64,000 nt of DNA. It comes from Allacma fusca (Eukaryota; Arthropoda; Collembola; Symphypleona; Sminthuridae). The notes beneath the pieces are model-generated. The model was not told the origin of the DNA, did not search any database, and worked only from the letters and a program-made list of their open reading frames with translations. Both the position numbers and the translations under genes were made by a program. Shown here in pieces: positions 22,194 through 32,720 of the stretch. The stretch is from positions 51,811,632-51,875,631 of the forward strand of contig OX359246.1 of assembly GCA_947179485.1 (NCBI GenBank), written 5' to 3'. Numbering within the stretch: the first letter of the stretch is position 1; every line of letters starts with the position of its first letter.

Positions 22194-24170
22194 TTACAAA
22201 TCTGGAATATCTAACTCGTGATATAGTTGATTATGAAAACAACTAATCCTGATACAATTAGAGACAAAGTTTGCAAAATTACAGATAACATCCGGAGATT
22301 GAGACTTTAAAAAATGAATAAACGTATCCTCATTACAATGCATGATGCCGTACCTATTAAGTGTAGACCGTTGAGAGTTATATACAGGACAATTTTTTAA
22401 CATATGTAAAATATCATCTGCTTGGTTGAGGTTACACTGTTTACAACTTTCTGGAGCCGAGAATATGTATTTGTAGCCTCTGGCATACACCCTACCAGTA
22501 CCGAGACGCAAGTTAGCCATAAATCTAGTGTAGAAGCTTGGAAGGTTTAACAAAAGGTACCCTGAAGTAGAGAAGTGATTTTTTACGTGAATGTAACTGA
22601 ATGGAGACTCGCTTTCTACCCTTAACCGCTCTAAGTCTAAGGAATTGTAGAATTCATGGATTTCCGCGCTAATGACTGGGAAAAAGTGGGCTAGGTATTC
22701 TGCTGATTGGAATTCCCACACTGCTTTGTGGTTGAATTTGGAAAGAAGATTCCGGATGTGGGAGGTCCAGCTTTTTTCCGGATTTTTTGTAATGAGTCTC
22801 TTGTAGCAAATTTTAGTCAGTCTGGTGTCAGGCATGCATAGGATACGAAACCAGAATTTGAGGGCATGACAGAGAATTGTGGCGTATACTTTTGTTCTAC
22901 CGGTTTCTATGCGGAGAATGTGCGACGGAGTGGAGATAGGAAGCCATAGACAACTTTTTAAGAAACGGTTTTGTGGTATTTCCACTTCTTTTGGAAAGTC
23001 AAGTGCCCAGATTGGAGCAGCATAAAGCATAGTGGGTAGTATTATTGTGTCAAGAAGTTTCGTACGAGTTAGCCATGAATTAGATTTTGATTTGGAGATA
23101 ATTCTTAAAGTTGGGTTTATGCATGCAAGCGCTTTTTTCTTCATCACATTAGTTGCCAATCTAAACTTGCCTGAGGGAGTATAGGGAATGCCTAGGTAGG
23201 TATAATTGTTAGTAATTTCAATCAAGTTGCCCCGATATGTCCACTTCCAACTTGGGTGGAGGTTTCCTCCGTTCCTGAAAACTATAATTTTAGTCTTGCT
23301 GAGGTTAAGAGTTAGACAATTCATGTCAAGATAGTCCGAAATAATGTCAATTTTTGTCTGTAGTTGTAGTTTAGTGTCGGCCAGAGTAACATTATCATCC
23401 GCCACCAGTAAATGATGAATAAAATCTGTTCCCCCCAAGCCCACCGGTATTGCACCCTTGTCAGAAAGGAATTTGTCAAGATCACATATGTAAATAGCAA
23501 ATAGTAAATGACTCAGTATTTCCCCTTGCAAAACCCCCTCAGAAACGTCAAACGAGTTCGTGTGTTCATTACCCACCCGTATTTTAACAACTGCCTTGTC
23601 GTATAACGATTTAATTGTCCTAATAATTTTACCACTTACCCCAAAACGACGTAACTTGCACCATAGGATGTTATGGTTAAGAGAGTCAAATGCACGTGCA
23701 AGGTCAATAAATAAAGCAAAGAGTTTTGCCCCCTTACGTTTTAATTTGCACTGCACTATAGCCATTAGACTGAATATTTGATTAAGACACCCACGATTTT
23801 TTCGAAAACCAGCCTGAGTTTCCGGGAGAATTTTGTTGTTTTCACACCACACACTGAGACGGTTATGTAGTACCTGCGTAAATAGCTTAGTAATTGTATT
23901 AATAAGGGCTATGCCCCGGTAGTTTTCAGGCAGCGCTTTGTCACCTTTTTTATGTAACATAAATAATTCTATTTCGGACCAGGCTGTAGGAGTGACCCCA
24001 CTATTGAAAATATTATTAAAAAGGTTTAAAAGTCTCTGGAAGAAGCCATCAGGGACTTTTTTCCTAAATTCATTTGGTATACGGTCCAAACCTGGAGCTT
24101 TTTTAGTCTTAAGGGATTTGATAGCTTCCTCCAGTTCTGATTCCGTTATATCAGCGTCAAGGAATTCCAA
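22194..24170 (-). CDS. LINE C ORF2, reverse transcriptase and C-terminal part
   Basis: This is a 658-codon intact stretch. RT motifs in order are TKKAPGLDRIPNEF, NYRGIALINTITKLF, TQAGFRKNRGCLNQIF, LFIDLARAFDSLNH, EGVLQGEILSHLLF, and the catalytic box VADD (a YADD variant) near 23395-23406, then YTYLGIPYTPSGKF. Near residue 600 a C-x2-C...H...C motif (CKQCN...HMLKNC) marks the C-terminal zinc-binding region. It copies the LINE RNA at the nicked target. The original ORF continues upstream, but one extra base near 24165-24170 breaks it from 24157-24942. Confidence 0.88.
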   Translation of the reverse strand: MEFLDADITESELEEAIKSLKTKKAPGLDRIPNEFRKKVPDGFFQRLLNLFNNIFNSGVTPTAWSEIELFMLHKKGDKALPENYRGIALINTITKLFTQVLHNRLSVWCENNKILPETQAGFRKNRGCLNQIFSLMAIVQCKLKRKGAKLFALFIDLARAFDSLNHNILWCKLRRFGVSGKIIRTIKSLYDKAVVKIRVGNEHTNSFDVSEGVLQGEILSHLLFAIYICDLDKFLSDKGAIPVGLGGTDFIHHLLVADDNVTLADTKLQLQTKIDIISDYLDMNCLTLNLSKTKIIVFRNGGNLHPSWKWTYRGNLIEITNNYTYLGIPYTPSGKFRLATNVMKKKALACINPTLRIISKSKSNSWLTRTKLLDTIILPTMLYAAPIWALDFPKEVEIPQNRFLKSCLWLPISTPSHILRIETGRTKVYATILCHALKFWFRILCMPDTRLTKICYKRLITKNPEKSWTSHIRNLLSKFNHKAVWEFQSAEYLAHFFPVISAEIHEFYNSLDLERLRVESESPFSYIHVKNHFSTSGYLLLNLPSFYTRFMANLRLGTGRVYARGYKYIFSAPESCKQCNLNQADDILHMLKNCPVYNSQRSTLNRYGIMHCNEDTFIHFLKSQSPDVICNFANFVSNCIRISCFHNQLYHELDIPDL

Positions 24171-25515
24171 CTTTGTTAATAAATAGGTCCTCGGGCATAG
24201 GCGCGCTTCCTCTTGGAGACATAATTGTACTATAAAAACTAGACCAATTTTCTAGAGATATCATGACTTGAGGGGTTTGTTTATGGTTCAGATTATTAAT
24301 TGTTTTCCAGAACAAGGTGGTAAATTTAGGGTCACTGACTGAGAATTTTATTTTATCCCAGTAGTCTCGTCGCTTCTGCTTTACTAACTGTTTGTGCAAT
24401 TTTACTGCAGAGGAATATTTACTGTGAGATTTGCTGTCATATTCATTTCGTAAATTTTTAAGACAAAGTTTGGTGTCTTTTAGGGAACTCCGACAAATAT
24501 TATCAAACCAAGGTTTGTTTCTACACACAGTATTTGAAGTGTAGGTTTTTAACATCCCGCTTACTTTCGCCGCCTTTCTAATGTCTGTAATTATAGAGTT
24601 ATAGATGTGATTGGTATCTACACTTGATTCAGTGAGTTCTAAGGAGAGATTTGTTAAGGTATTTGAAAAAAGTTCAGCTCCGTCAGCACACCACTTAAAA
24701 ACTTCTCTACTTTTGACACTACTGATGTTTGTATTTGAAACTTGCATGTATCTACCATTAGTTTTTAAAGTTAGGGTTAATGGAAAATGGGGTGAGTCCG
24801 TAATATCTAGGAGACTCAATTCAGAAATTAAGTGAAAAGCAGACTGGTTAGCCCAATAATGGTCGATTGTGCTGCTGCCATTGGCAGACATAAAAGTAAA
24901 GTTATGGGAATTTCCTGGCGTACGACCGTTTAAAATGTACATATTTAAATCCTCAAAAATGTCAAGTAGTTTTTACCTCTGGCATTAATCGTGTGGTCAA
25001 GGGCCTTTCTAGGACCGGAAAGACATGTGTTTGCAAAAATACTTTTGTCAGCACAGTTTTGATTACTTACACGGGCATTGAGATCTCCTGCGACGAAAAT
25101 CGGACTATCCCCATGTTCCTGAATTACTTCCTCCACAATATTCTTAACCAGTAAAACTAAGCTGTTCATTGAATCTTCGGGTTTGATATACAAAAATACT
25201 AAGATTATATCATTAAATTGAACATGATGTATAATTAACAGTTGACAAAAGGAGCCGAACTCCTTGAAAAACTTAACTGTTAAGTCCTTACTTACAAGAG
25301 TAGCGATACCTCCACTTGATCTGCCCATGTTACTCTGTCTTGTTGCGTGTGATTCAAAGCTAGTGAACCTTTCTAGATATAAATTATTAAAAATGGGATC
25401 CGTAGACCAGGTTTCAGATAAAAAAATAACATCGGATCGTTTTAAAACTTCCTTGTCACTGCATTCTAAATTTAGAAAATTACTAATACCATTACAATTC
25501 CAAGTGGATATTTTC
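24157..25515 (-). pseudogene. LINE C ORF2, endonuclease part (one frameshift)
   Basis: The endonuclease starts at ISTWNCNGI just after the ORF1 stop. It shows IFLSETW, MGRSSGGIATL, FVAGDLNAR, SSTIDHYW and DSPHFPLTL. One A appears lost from an A run near 24975, shifting the frame between 25328-24945 and 24942-24157. The usual SDH catalytic motif reads SPH here, so the aspartate is replaced. The first in-frame ATG is deep inside the domain, so this ORF is not started by its own ATG. The frame overlaps the end of ORF1 in the -1 register. Confidence 0.8.
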
Positions 25516-26362
25516 AGCTGGTAGGATGATAAGGGTTCGCCGAGTCTTCATGGTATTTTCTTTTCCTGCTGAGGACTTTAATTAAGTTGCGCCCATTCGG
25601 AGTGAACCACGAAACATTTCCGTCTTCAGTTACAATAAGGAATCGGTTAGCGTAGATTCTGCAAGAAATTCTTCTGGAGGTATCTTTCAGTAGCTCCCTT
25701 TTGCGGTTGAGAAGGATGGAGAGGAAATCCCTTTGTTTCGCATTCAGATCATCGGAGACGGAAAAGTTGGTACCCCTCAGGTGTTTGCATCTAGCTTTGA
25801 ATTCAGCTTTAGCTTTGATGTTTGGAAATGAGAATTTGAGTAAATTGTTGAAGGCCTGAGGAATTGAAGTCTTGCCTCGATTATTGTTTCCTTGCGATGA
25901 GGTGTTATTACTTTGTAGGGCCTGCACCGGTTTAGAGTAGATAATTGAGACGTCAAGGGAGTCTATGTCAGACTTTGGCCTGTTGAGCTCATCCTCAGTG
26001 TACATTAAAGAGAAGAATTTAGAGCGTAACTCAGGTATAGTGTTGTTCCAGCGTGCATTAGATTTAGGTTTGAGTTGGTTGTTGGTGGTGAGGCCACGTA
26101 CAATAACATTTAGCTTTCTGTCATAATCTTCATTGCATATACTGTCGTTGCGTAGGGATGCCAATTCTGCTTTAAGGAGGTCAACTTCATGCTGTAGGTT
26201 GTCAAACTTCTTCTGCCACTTAGCATCTAAGTCGGTAAGCTTTTTGTTGAGCTGAGTGGAGAACTTTTGCACGAGTGCTTTGATAGCAGCAGTTTCTTCT
26301 GATAAGATTGTACTGGCCTTTTGCTGTGCAGGCTTCTTTGCATTATCCTCGTCACCTTCCAT
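25514..26362 (-). CDS. LINE C ORF1, nucleic-acid-binding protein
   Basis: This is an intact 282-residue ORF with a good ATG. An acidic and lysine-rich N-terminus is followed by a coiled coil (about residues 20-75, heptad pattern), then NVIVRGL and a basic C-terminal domain with ARCKHLRGTNFSVSDDL. The plan is like L1-type ORF1 proteins (coiled coil, RRM, C-terminal domain), which trimerise and coat the LINE RNA. That parallel is by architecture; no close homologue was recognised. Its stop overlaps the first codons of ORF2, so translation of ORF2 is coupled to it. Confidence 0.82.
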   Translation of the reverse strand: MEGDEDNAKKPAQQKASTILSEETAAIKALVQKFSTQLNKKLTDLDAKWQKKFDNLQHEVDLLKAELASLRNDSICNEDYDRKLNVIVRGLTTNNQLKPKSNARWNNTIPELRSKFFSLMYTEDELNRPKSDIDSLDVSIIYSKPVQALQSNNTSSQGNNNRGKTSIPQAFNNLLKFSFPNIKAKAEFKARCKHLRGTNFSVSDDLNAKQRDFLSILLNRKRELLKDTSRRISCRIYANRFLIVTEDGNVSWFTPNGRNLIKVLSRKRKYHEDSANPYHPTS

Positions 26363-26713
26363 GATAACAGAAAAATGTTAGCGACGCGTTGTTAATCCCT
26401 GAAGTATGTACGTATACGAGGATTTGTAAGAAGGATACTTGCCTGAAATGCTGCCTAGAACAGACTCCCGCTTCGGATTTCCAAAGAATTTTTGGGACTT
26501 TGGAGGGTCCCCTGTCTGTCCTAGGCACCGACGCTAGGTCAGCAAAACCGAAAACCTTTCGGGTCACAAGAAGTTGTTCGTTACAAAATGAGATAAAACT
26601 AGAACTGTACTGTTTACACTACGTATGTATAACGCTCAGGTAGTATATGGATAAAAGTAGATAAGAGAGCTCAGAAGTAGGTGACTGTCCACTTCCAGCT
26701 CCAGCCGAAAACC
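26363..26713 (-). promoter_or_regulatory. LINE C 5' UTR / internal promoter region
   Basis: The non-coding leader of the minus-strand LINE begins at the target duplication (minus-strand start GGGTTTTCGGCTGGAGC). LINEs carry their promoter here, and its completeness argues that LINE C is full length. No TATA box is seen. Confidence 0.55.
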
Positions 26714-27899
26714 CCTCTAGATTATATTGCTTATCCTCGAAAGATCGTCCTAACTTGTAACATGTTATGGCGGTCCCGTAGGCTTACTACTTTAATCAGG
26801 TCATGTTGTGTAGTCACAAAAAAGTCTCGGAATTCCGGCTGTAGTTGAATTTTATCGTGCCGGTCCTAAATCATTTAAAAATTTAGCAAAAGAATTTACA
26901 CTTCCTCCAACTACGAGATAAGTAATTTCGAGCCTTCATTTATTGAAATATAGAAGTTATATCTTAATATATTGTAAAAATGTATAATGTATTAGTGAAA
27001 TAGTGTAGGGTGGCTCAGTGGTAGAGAGTAGTAAAGATAATTCAAGTTATGTCAAGAGCTAAACCAGGAATGACCTCCCTTAATTTATTCAACAGAATAG
27101 ATGGTAGTCGTTTAGTTAGGTAAGCATCGTGTAGTAAGCATTGGTTAATATCTTTCGTAATATTATAATTCATTATTTCTAAAACTAGTAATAATTGTTT
27201 GACTCAATAATAACAACTGTGGTTATTCTAATAATGTCGTAACAATATGTTATTAGTGTAAACAAATATATTTGTAAATCAAATCCGCTTCTGCGTACTG
27301 TGTAATGCAACTAAATCGGACGGGACAACACAGAATGTCGGGGCAGACACAATTATCGGCACAGTCAGACCACTCCATTTTAACCAATTTAGATTCCCCT
27401 ATAAGATTACTTTACTTTATGCTAGAAATATTATATAAACTATTACTTGTAAAATTGGGCTGACGTAATTATCACTCTGATCAACAAAGCATCTATACCA
27501 TGGTGGTTATGAGGTTATTTTTGTCACATTAAAAAAAGTCAATAAAAATTGCATACAGACACACAGTCTATGGCGGTCCCGTAGGCTTACTACTTTATTT
27601 AGGTCATGGTCATGTCGTGTAGTCACAAAAAATTCTCTCGGAATTCCGGCTGCAGTCGAATTTTCTCGTGCCCGCAATAAATCAACCTGAATTTAGAAAA
27701 TGAATTTACTCTTCCTCCAGTTACGAGTTAAGTGACTTCGAGCCTTCATGTATTTAAATACAGAAATCATATCTTAATATTAGTTTAACCAAGTCGATTT
27801 TTAAATCAAATCCGCTTCTGCGAACAGTGTAATGCAAATCAAATCAGACGGGACAACACTGAATGTCGGGGCAGACAGAATTATCTGCACAGTCAGACC
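26714..27899. repeat. R-family sequence, copy 2, right of LINE C
   Basis: Continuation of the single-copy version of the 1,040-bp segment (to about 27531), then R sequence equal to 10874-11251. It contains the tRNA-like A box at 27011-27026. Confidence 0.7.
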
Positions 27900-28455
27900 C
27901 AGAGATGTCCAAATGAAATTGCCTTCCTTCAAACCTTCGAAGGCAATTTTTTGAAAAAAAACGCATTCCTTCATCCTTCTATTAAAGGAAGCCTTCAAAA
28001 TATTTTGCCTTCCTTAAGCCCTATTTTGCTTATTAATTTAATACCTCCAGCCTTCAGCTTTCCTTCCTATTCAGCCTTCATAACACGAAATGCCACAGCA
28101 ATGCATTTAAACAACCCTTTTAGTTCAATTGAGTTCGTTTATTAAAATCAGAAGCAATGAAGTAAGTCTCATTGTGCATATCACTACATCATGCATTTGT
28201 AGCGTTTTTAGGACACTCTCATTGTTGTATTTGTAAACTATCTATTGTAGTTCATTGCGTGCGCGCGAAGCCTTCTAAGTAGCAGAGGGCTACTTTACAT
28301 ACTTCCTTCCTTCGCCTTCCCTTTTCTGATAATTATAGGAATCTTCAGCATTCACGAATTAAATCAGCCTTCCCTTCCCAACTCTCTGGAAATTGATATT
28401 CCGCCTTCAATGAAGCCTTCACTGAAAGCTAGCCTTCGAAGGCAGGACATGTCTG
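27900..28455. mobile_element. hAT-type MITE (family b), copy 2
   Basis: Same termini and same GTCAGACC duplication (27892-27899 and 28456-28463) as 11252-11806. One extra A in an A run is the only length difference noticed. Confidence 0.92.
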
Positions 28456-28830
28456 GTCAGACCACTTCATTTTAACCAATTTAGATTCCCCCTTCGTGTA
28501 TGAAGGCCTTTTGCAATATTTTAGAAGTGGTGTCTTAATATTTTAACCGTGTCCTATCTTTTAGTCAAGTCCGAGTCAGTTTCATTCGACTCTAAGCTAT
28601 TTTAAATAGTTTGGATTTTCATACAAGATTATGTTTTAAAGTTGTCAAATGAAATGGTTCTCTACCTGAATGAGTTTGGAATGGTCGCATGAAGGACGAG
28701 ACATTTCTGGGACTCAAATATTTTCCCAGCTGTTAATACTAGTTTAACAAAGTCGTTTTTTGTAAGCAAATCCTCTAAAGTTGTCAAATGAAATCAAGGC
28801 TTACTACTTTAATGAGGTCATGTTGTGCAG

Positions 28831-30551
28831 CAGGGTGTCCAGGAGTCCTGATTTGATCGGGACTGTCCTGATTTGACGTAGGGTAACCTGATGACCTGAT
28901 GAGCTTGAATTTAGTCCTGATTTCAATGTAGCTAGCAAAAATATCACTTTGTAGTAATTTGAGGTAAAGTGACTAAAAGTTATCATTACTTATCATAAAG
29001 TCCATTATAATACTAACGTAAACTATGTACACATAATACAACCCTGCGTGTAAAATGGTTTTAATAGTTTAATTTTGATGGGCTTAATTTAGTAATGACT
29101 CACGTTGCTGTTGTACTACGGGAAAGTTTTGTGGTGATTACTTACAATGACAAGTAACAATTTATGATACATATCTCACAGGTGCATATAGCGGGGGAAA
29201 CGGTTCAATTCAGTTCAGTAAAAAGTAAAAACTAATTCAGTTGGTCAAATTTTGAATTGAACTGAATCGGAATCTAACGGTTACCGCGGATATGCTTAAC
29301 AATATATTATTAACATGTTTCTAGAAACTACTGCGAGTGTTTTCCAAGCCCACAAAAGAATAAATCACAACTAACGGTATGAATCGCTAAGTTGAAGGAT
29401 CTGGAGAATTGAAAACGGTGGATTTTTATTGAAATGTATGGGTCAGAATCTCAGAATTATATTTTAAAACTTAAAATCAAGGAAAGATCTGTTAAAATTG
29501 TTTTAATCTATAAACCTATTAGAAGCTATTTAACTAATTATCTGAATATGCTCTTTATAACTCCTCGCACATGGTGCTCCCTACTACCTGTCAACAATGA
29601 AAATGTCAGAAATAGCATCGCTTTATATGTTAGAGGGGCTCTCAAAATCAGAACGTGGTCCCTCAATGAATAACTTATAATATATATGTGTAATAATCTA
29701 AATCTCTCACCCCATAAGATATTATATATTTCAAACTCAGTCACTCCCAATTGTGTTGTAGACGTTTCTAAAAAACGCGTATAAATTCATTCATTCATTC
29801 AAAATTGTTTTAATCAAATTTTTGGGCTGTCCAATAATAGTTGTGTTTACATGGTGTAGTGGGAAAGGGAATAATATTTTAGTAAGTGTAGCAGCAAAGG
29901 AGACAAATATTTTTGATGCAACATCTGCAGATTTGGTAAAAGTTGTGCTAATGTTGGAATCACAGATTTCAAAAAGCAAATTTTGATAGAAAATCATAAA
30001 GCTCATGAATCAAACAAATAGGTCCATTTCAAGCATTTAAAAAACAGTGATAACACAACTACAGCTGACGATTGTGCCCTAATGTATTATGGAGTAAAGC
30101 ATCACCAATGTTTCAGAAGTTCGGATTGTCTTTCTAGTTTTGCGAGACAAACATTTACAAATTATAAAATCAGTTTCTTTAACTTTGGGAAAAAACAAAG
30201 TTGCAGCTATAATTCAAAATTTCATAGTTACGTTTTTACTCGAAGATAAATGATGAAATACCTCAGCAACGTTAATTTTTTATGCATTTAAATGCAAAAA
30301 ATAGAAAAAAGAATTTTTTCACATGCCTGAAGATACACTTAGTCAGATATTTCTGAAGATCCGGAAAAATGAGGGTTACTGTTTTTTGTCACGGAAGAGA
30401 TCATTCAAAATTTTGAAACCTGAATGAACACGTTTTTGGAATATGCAAGCCAAATACAAATAGTTAATTGCTTGAAACATATTTGGTTTTCGATTTTTTT
30501 TAAACTCACTTAGAAGTCCTGATTTGAGATTTGAATAATCTGGGCACCCTG
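28831..30551. mobile_element. hAT-type element (family c), complete copy
   Basis: This 1,721-bp element starts CAGGGTGTCCAG and ends CTGGGCACCCTG (inverted), and is flanked by the exact 8-bp duplication TTGTGCAG at 28823-28830 and 30552-30559. Both ends carry TCCTGATTTGA near the terminus, but in opposite relation to the ends. Open frames inside (29434-29673 plus; 29791-30006 minus) do not resemble a transposase, so it is non-autonomous. It holds the nested palindrome and the LINE-like fragment described for copy 1, plus the right 270 bp missing there. Confidence 0.92.
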
Positions 30552-30559
30552 TTGTGCAG

Positions 30560-31152
30560 TCACGAAAATCCGAAATCCGACTGCAGTTGAATACAACCTC
30601 GCGGCTTCACTCATTCAACCGGAATTTAGCAACAACGTAACGGTTGTAAAATTGTTTGTTCCCCAGAAGATTACGTCCCGTCCCTATCCAGTTCCGAAGT
30701 AAAAATGAAACTATCATTGAGTCTCAGAGATGACCCATTCGAAACGCAACCAATCCAAAGTCCCATTATTCTAAAAGAGCACCATTTAAAGCGACAAATC
30801 TAAAAGGTATAATCGTATTAGATGCCTCTTAGATTGAATGCCTCTAGACGATTCTGCTTGTCCTTGGAAGATCTTATTAACGAGTAACATGTTATGACGG
30901 TTCCGTTGGCCTACTACTTTAATCAGGGGTAGATTAATAAAATATTTTTTACCCTGGCCCCAAGCCTCATAATGCATTTGTGGGCCTTTCAACTTTCAAT
31001 CTGAGGGCCTTCGTTAAATTTTTTTAACCCCCGGACCAGGGTGGGCCACCACGTAAATCCACCATTGATTTAAACCAGAGCATGTTATGTAGTCACACAA
31101 ATTCGGTCGGAAATCTGAATGTAGTTGAATTTCACTTCGCGCCAGTCCTCCA
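30560..31152. repeat. R-family sequence
   Basis: R blocks recur here (TCACGAAAATCCGAAATCCG, AGATTACGTCCCGTCC, GAATGCCTCTAGACGATT, GACGGTTCCGTTGGCCTAC). A short foreign stretch, GGCCCCAAGC...TTTAACCCCCGG, lies around 30927-31080. There is no gene. Confidence 0.6.
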
Positions 31153-31644
31153 CAGGGCTTTTGTTCGGGTCGGGTCTTGCCGAGGTTTTCGTGACGGGAC
31201 GTCCTGAGATTTTCCGGACCTGATAGGGATCGGGACAGTTTCGGGACAAAAACTTTGTCCCCATGTTATTTCAAGACGGGATAGGGGAGAGGTTTTTTGT
31301 CCCGAAGATTTTGGGACGGGACGGAACAATTGATCGGGACAGAAAAAACCTGTGTACAGTGTAAGTACTATTGCTATAAAAATGAATATGTATGGAAATT
31401 TTTCGTTAAAAATTTGTTATTGTATGTGATTACTTTTCAAAGTAAACATTCGTTATTACATGAGGTGCTCTTGTAGAAATAGTGGAATTTGAAGCATTTG
31501 GTTTAAGACTGGGATTATGATCTTTAAGATTTTGTCACCATTTTATTTCAGGACGGGATCGGGACCAACGTTTTTACGCTGAGGATTTCGGGTCGGGACG
31601 GTATTGTCTGTGTGACAAAAATATTGTCCCCAGTAGAAGACCTG
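31153..31644. mobile_element. GGGAC-rich hAT-like element
   Basis: It starts CAGGGCTTTTGTTCGGG and ends CCCCAGTAGAAGACCTG, which are imperfect inverted ends of the hAT CAGG type. The interior has GGGACGGGAC words on both flanks of a 170-bp AT-rich core. It looks like an older relative of 39932-40847. No 8-bp duplication was found, so either the ends are misplaced or the duplication has decayed. Confidence 0.5.
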
Positions 31645-31698
31645 CCGCTTTGCGCAGTGGCAATATCGTAATCAATGAGGTTTTGCCGAGATACGATT

Positions 31699-31703
31699 AT
31701 TGC
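31699..31703. repeat. 5-bp target duplication (left) of copia element
   Basis: ATTGC here is repeated at 38444-38448, immediately outside the two LTRs. Ty1/copia integrases typically generate 5 bp. Confidence 0.85.
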
Positions 31704-32036
31704 TGTGAGTTTACATACATGACTTATGAATATGAGTAATACCTATATTTACAATCCCATATTTAGGGTTATTACTATCTTAGCACTCTTACTGTTTACT
31801 CAACAAGTTCAAGGGTTCGGTCCTTTCTCTTCTTTGTTCATCCCTTCTTATTTTGATAACTCTGCTGAGTCCTATATAAACCAAGTGTTTCCCCTTCACT
31901 CAGTAAGTCGTCATCCCACACCGTTACTCTGTCTGTCTTCTCATTTATATTGATTATCAGTTTTACTGAATAAATCCTCTATTATATATTGTATAACTTT
32001 CATATTGCATAACTTTATACTCTTCATTTACTCACA
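31704..32036 (+). repeat. 5' LTR of copia element
   Basis: The LTR starts TGTGAGTTTACATAC and ends TTTACTCACA (TG...CA). It contains TCCTATATAAACC as a TATA-like box (about 31869-31881) and TGAATAAATCC as a polyadenylation signal (about 31968-31978). It is 15 bp longer than the 3' LTR through an ACTTT/CATATTGC stretch near 32000. Confidence 0.93.
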
Positions 32037-32048
32037 TGGTAGCAGAAC
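32037..32048 (+). other. Primer binding site (initiator tRNA-Met type)
   Basis: TGGTAGCAGAAC directly follows the 5' LTR. Its first ten bases are complementary to the 3' end of initiator methionine tRNA (ending CTGCTACCA), the primer used by many copia elements. Confidence 0.85.
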
Positions 32049-32204
32049 GTATGGGTTTCGTTTCACAATTCCAAGTAAATTTTCTATAGCAAACGAAGTA
32101 GTTCACAGGTTTAACAAGCTCTTCAGTTGAATTTGTTAGTGATATCGACAGTGCTACGAAAGTTTTGGAAAAGTTTATAATTGTGAAGTTCTTTGTGGTC
32201 AGGT

Positions 32205-32720
32205 ATGGCATCTAAATTCAGTGTGAAAATTGAGAAGCTCGACGGAACCAACTATAACTGTTGGAAGTTGGATGTGCAGCTAGCACTAGAGGCAGCGGAG
32301 TTGTGGGAGGTAGCAGACGGAAGTGAAACGCTACCAGCAGATGACACTAAGAAAAAAGCATGGAAACTGAAAGATGTTCAAGCCCGGGCAATCATTGTGC
32401 CATCCTTGGTCAAGACACAGAAGAACCACATCTACAGTTGCAAAACGGCTAAGGAAATGCTGGACAGGCTTCGGGACCTGCACTCAGACTCAAGCATACT
32501 CAACCTGCAGCATACGATGACCAAGTTCCTCGACTACCAGATTGAAAAGGACGTATCTCCAGTAAAGGCGATGCTGGAACTTCAAGAATTGGCAAGGATG
32601 CTTGCGGACATGCAGAATCCAGTATCAGATGCCTGGCTCGTCAACAGAGTTGTGTCAAGTCTACCTGCCGAATATCTACCTTTCAAGAAATCATGGGCTT
32701 CAGTACCTGTGAAGTCCTAA
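32205..32720 (+). pseudogene. Copia Gag, N-terminal part
   Basis: The ATG at 32205 opens a frame of about 170 codons of copia-type Gag: FSVKIEKLDGTNYNCWK at the N-terminus, MLDRLRDLHS and LARMLADMQNP further on. Gag builds the virus-like particle. The frame ends at 32720 after a single-base shift near 32700, and the zinc-knuckle part is in the next frame. Confidence 0.88.

Larger units (their letters stand above)
21975..26713 (-). mobile_element. LINE C, near-complete non-LTR retrotransposon
   Basis: This 4,739-bp LINE on the minus strand has a 5' UTR (26363-26713), ORF1 (26362-25514), ORF2 (endonuclease, RT, C-terminal zinc motif; about 25515-22194), a 3' UTR and an (AATC)n tail read as (ATTG)n on the plus strand (21975-22028). 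A perfect 16-bp duplication flanks it. It interrupts copy 2 only, so it inserted after the segmental duplication. Only two single-base shifts were found in ORF2, so the insertion is young. The clade is probably in the I/Jockey group, related to LINE B. Confidence 0.92.

Noticed and set aside
31153-31644. 8-bp target duplication for the GGGAC-rich element
   Set aside because: The flanks GTCCTCCA and CCGCTTTG do not match, so no duplication is claimed.
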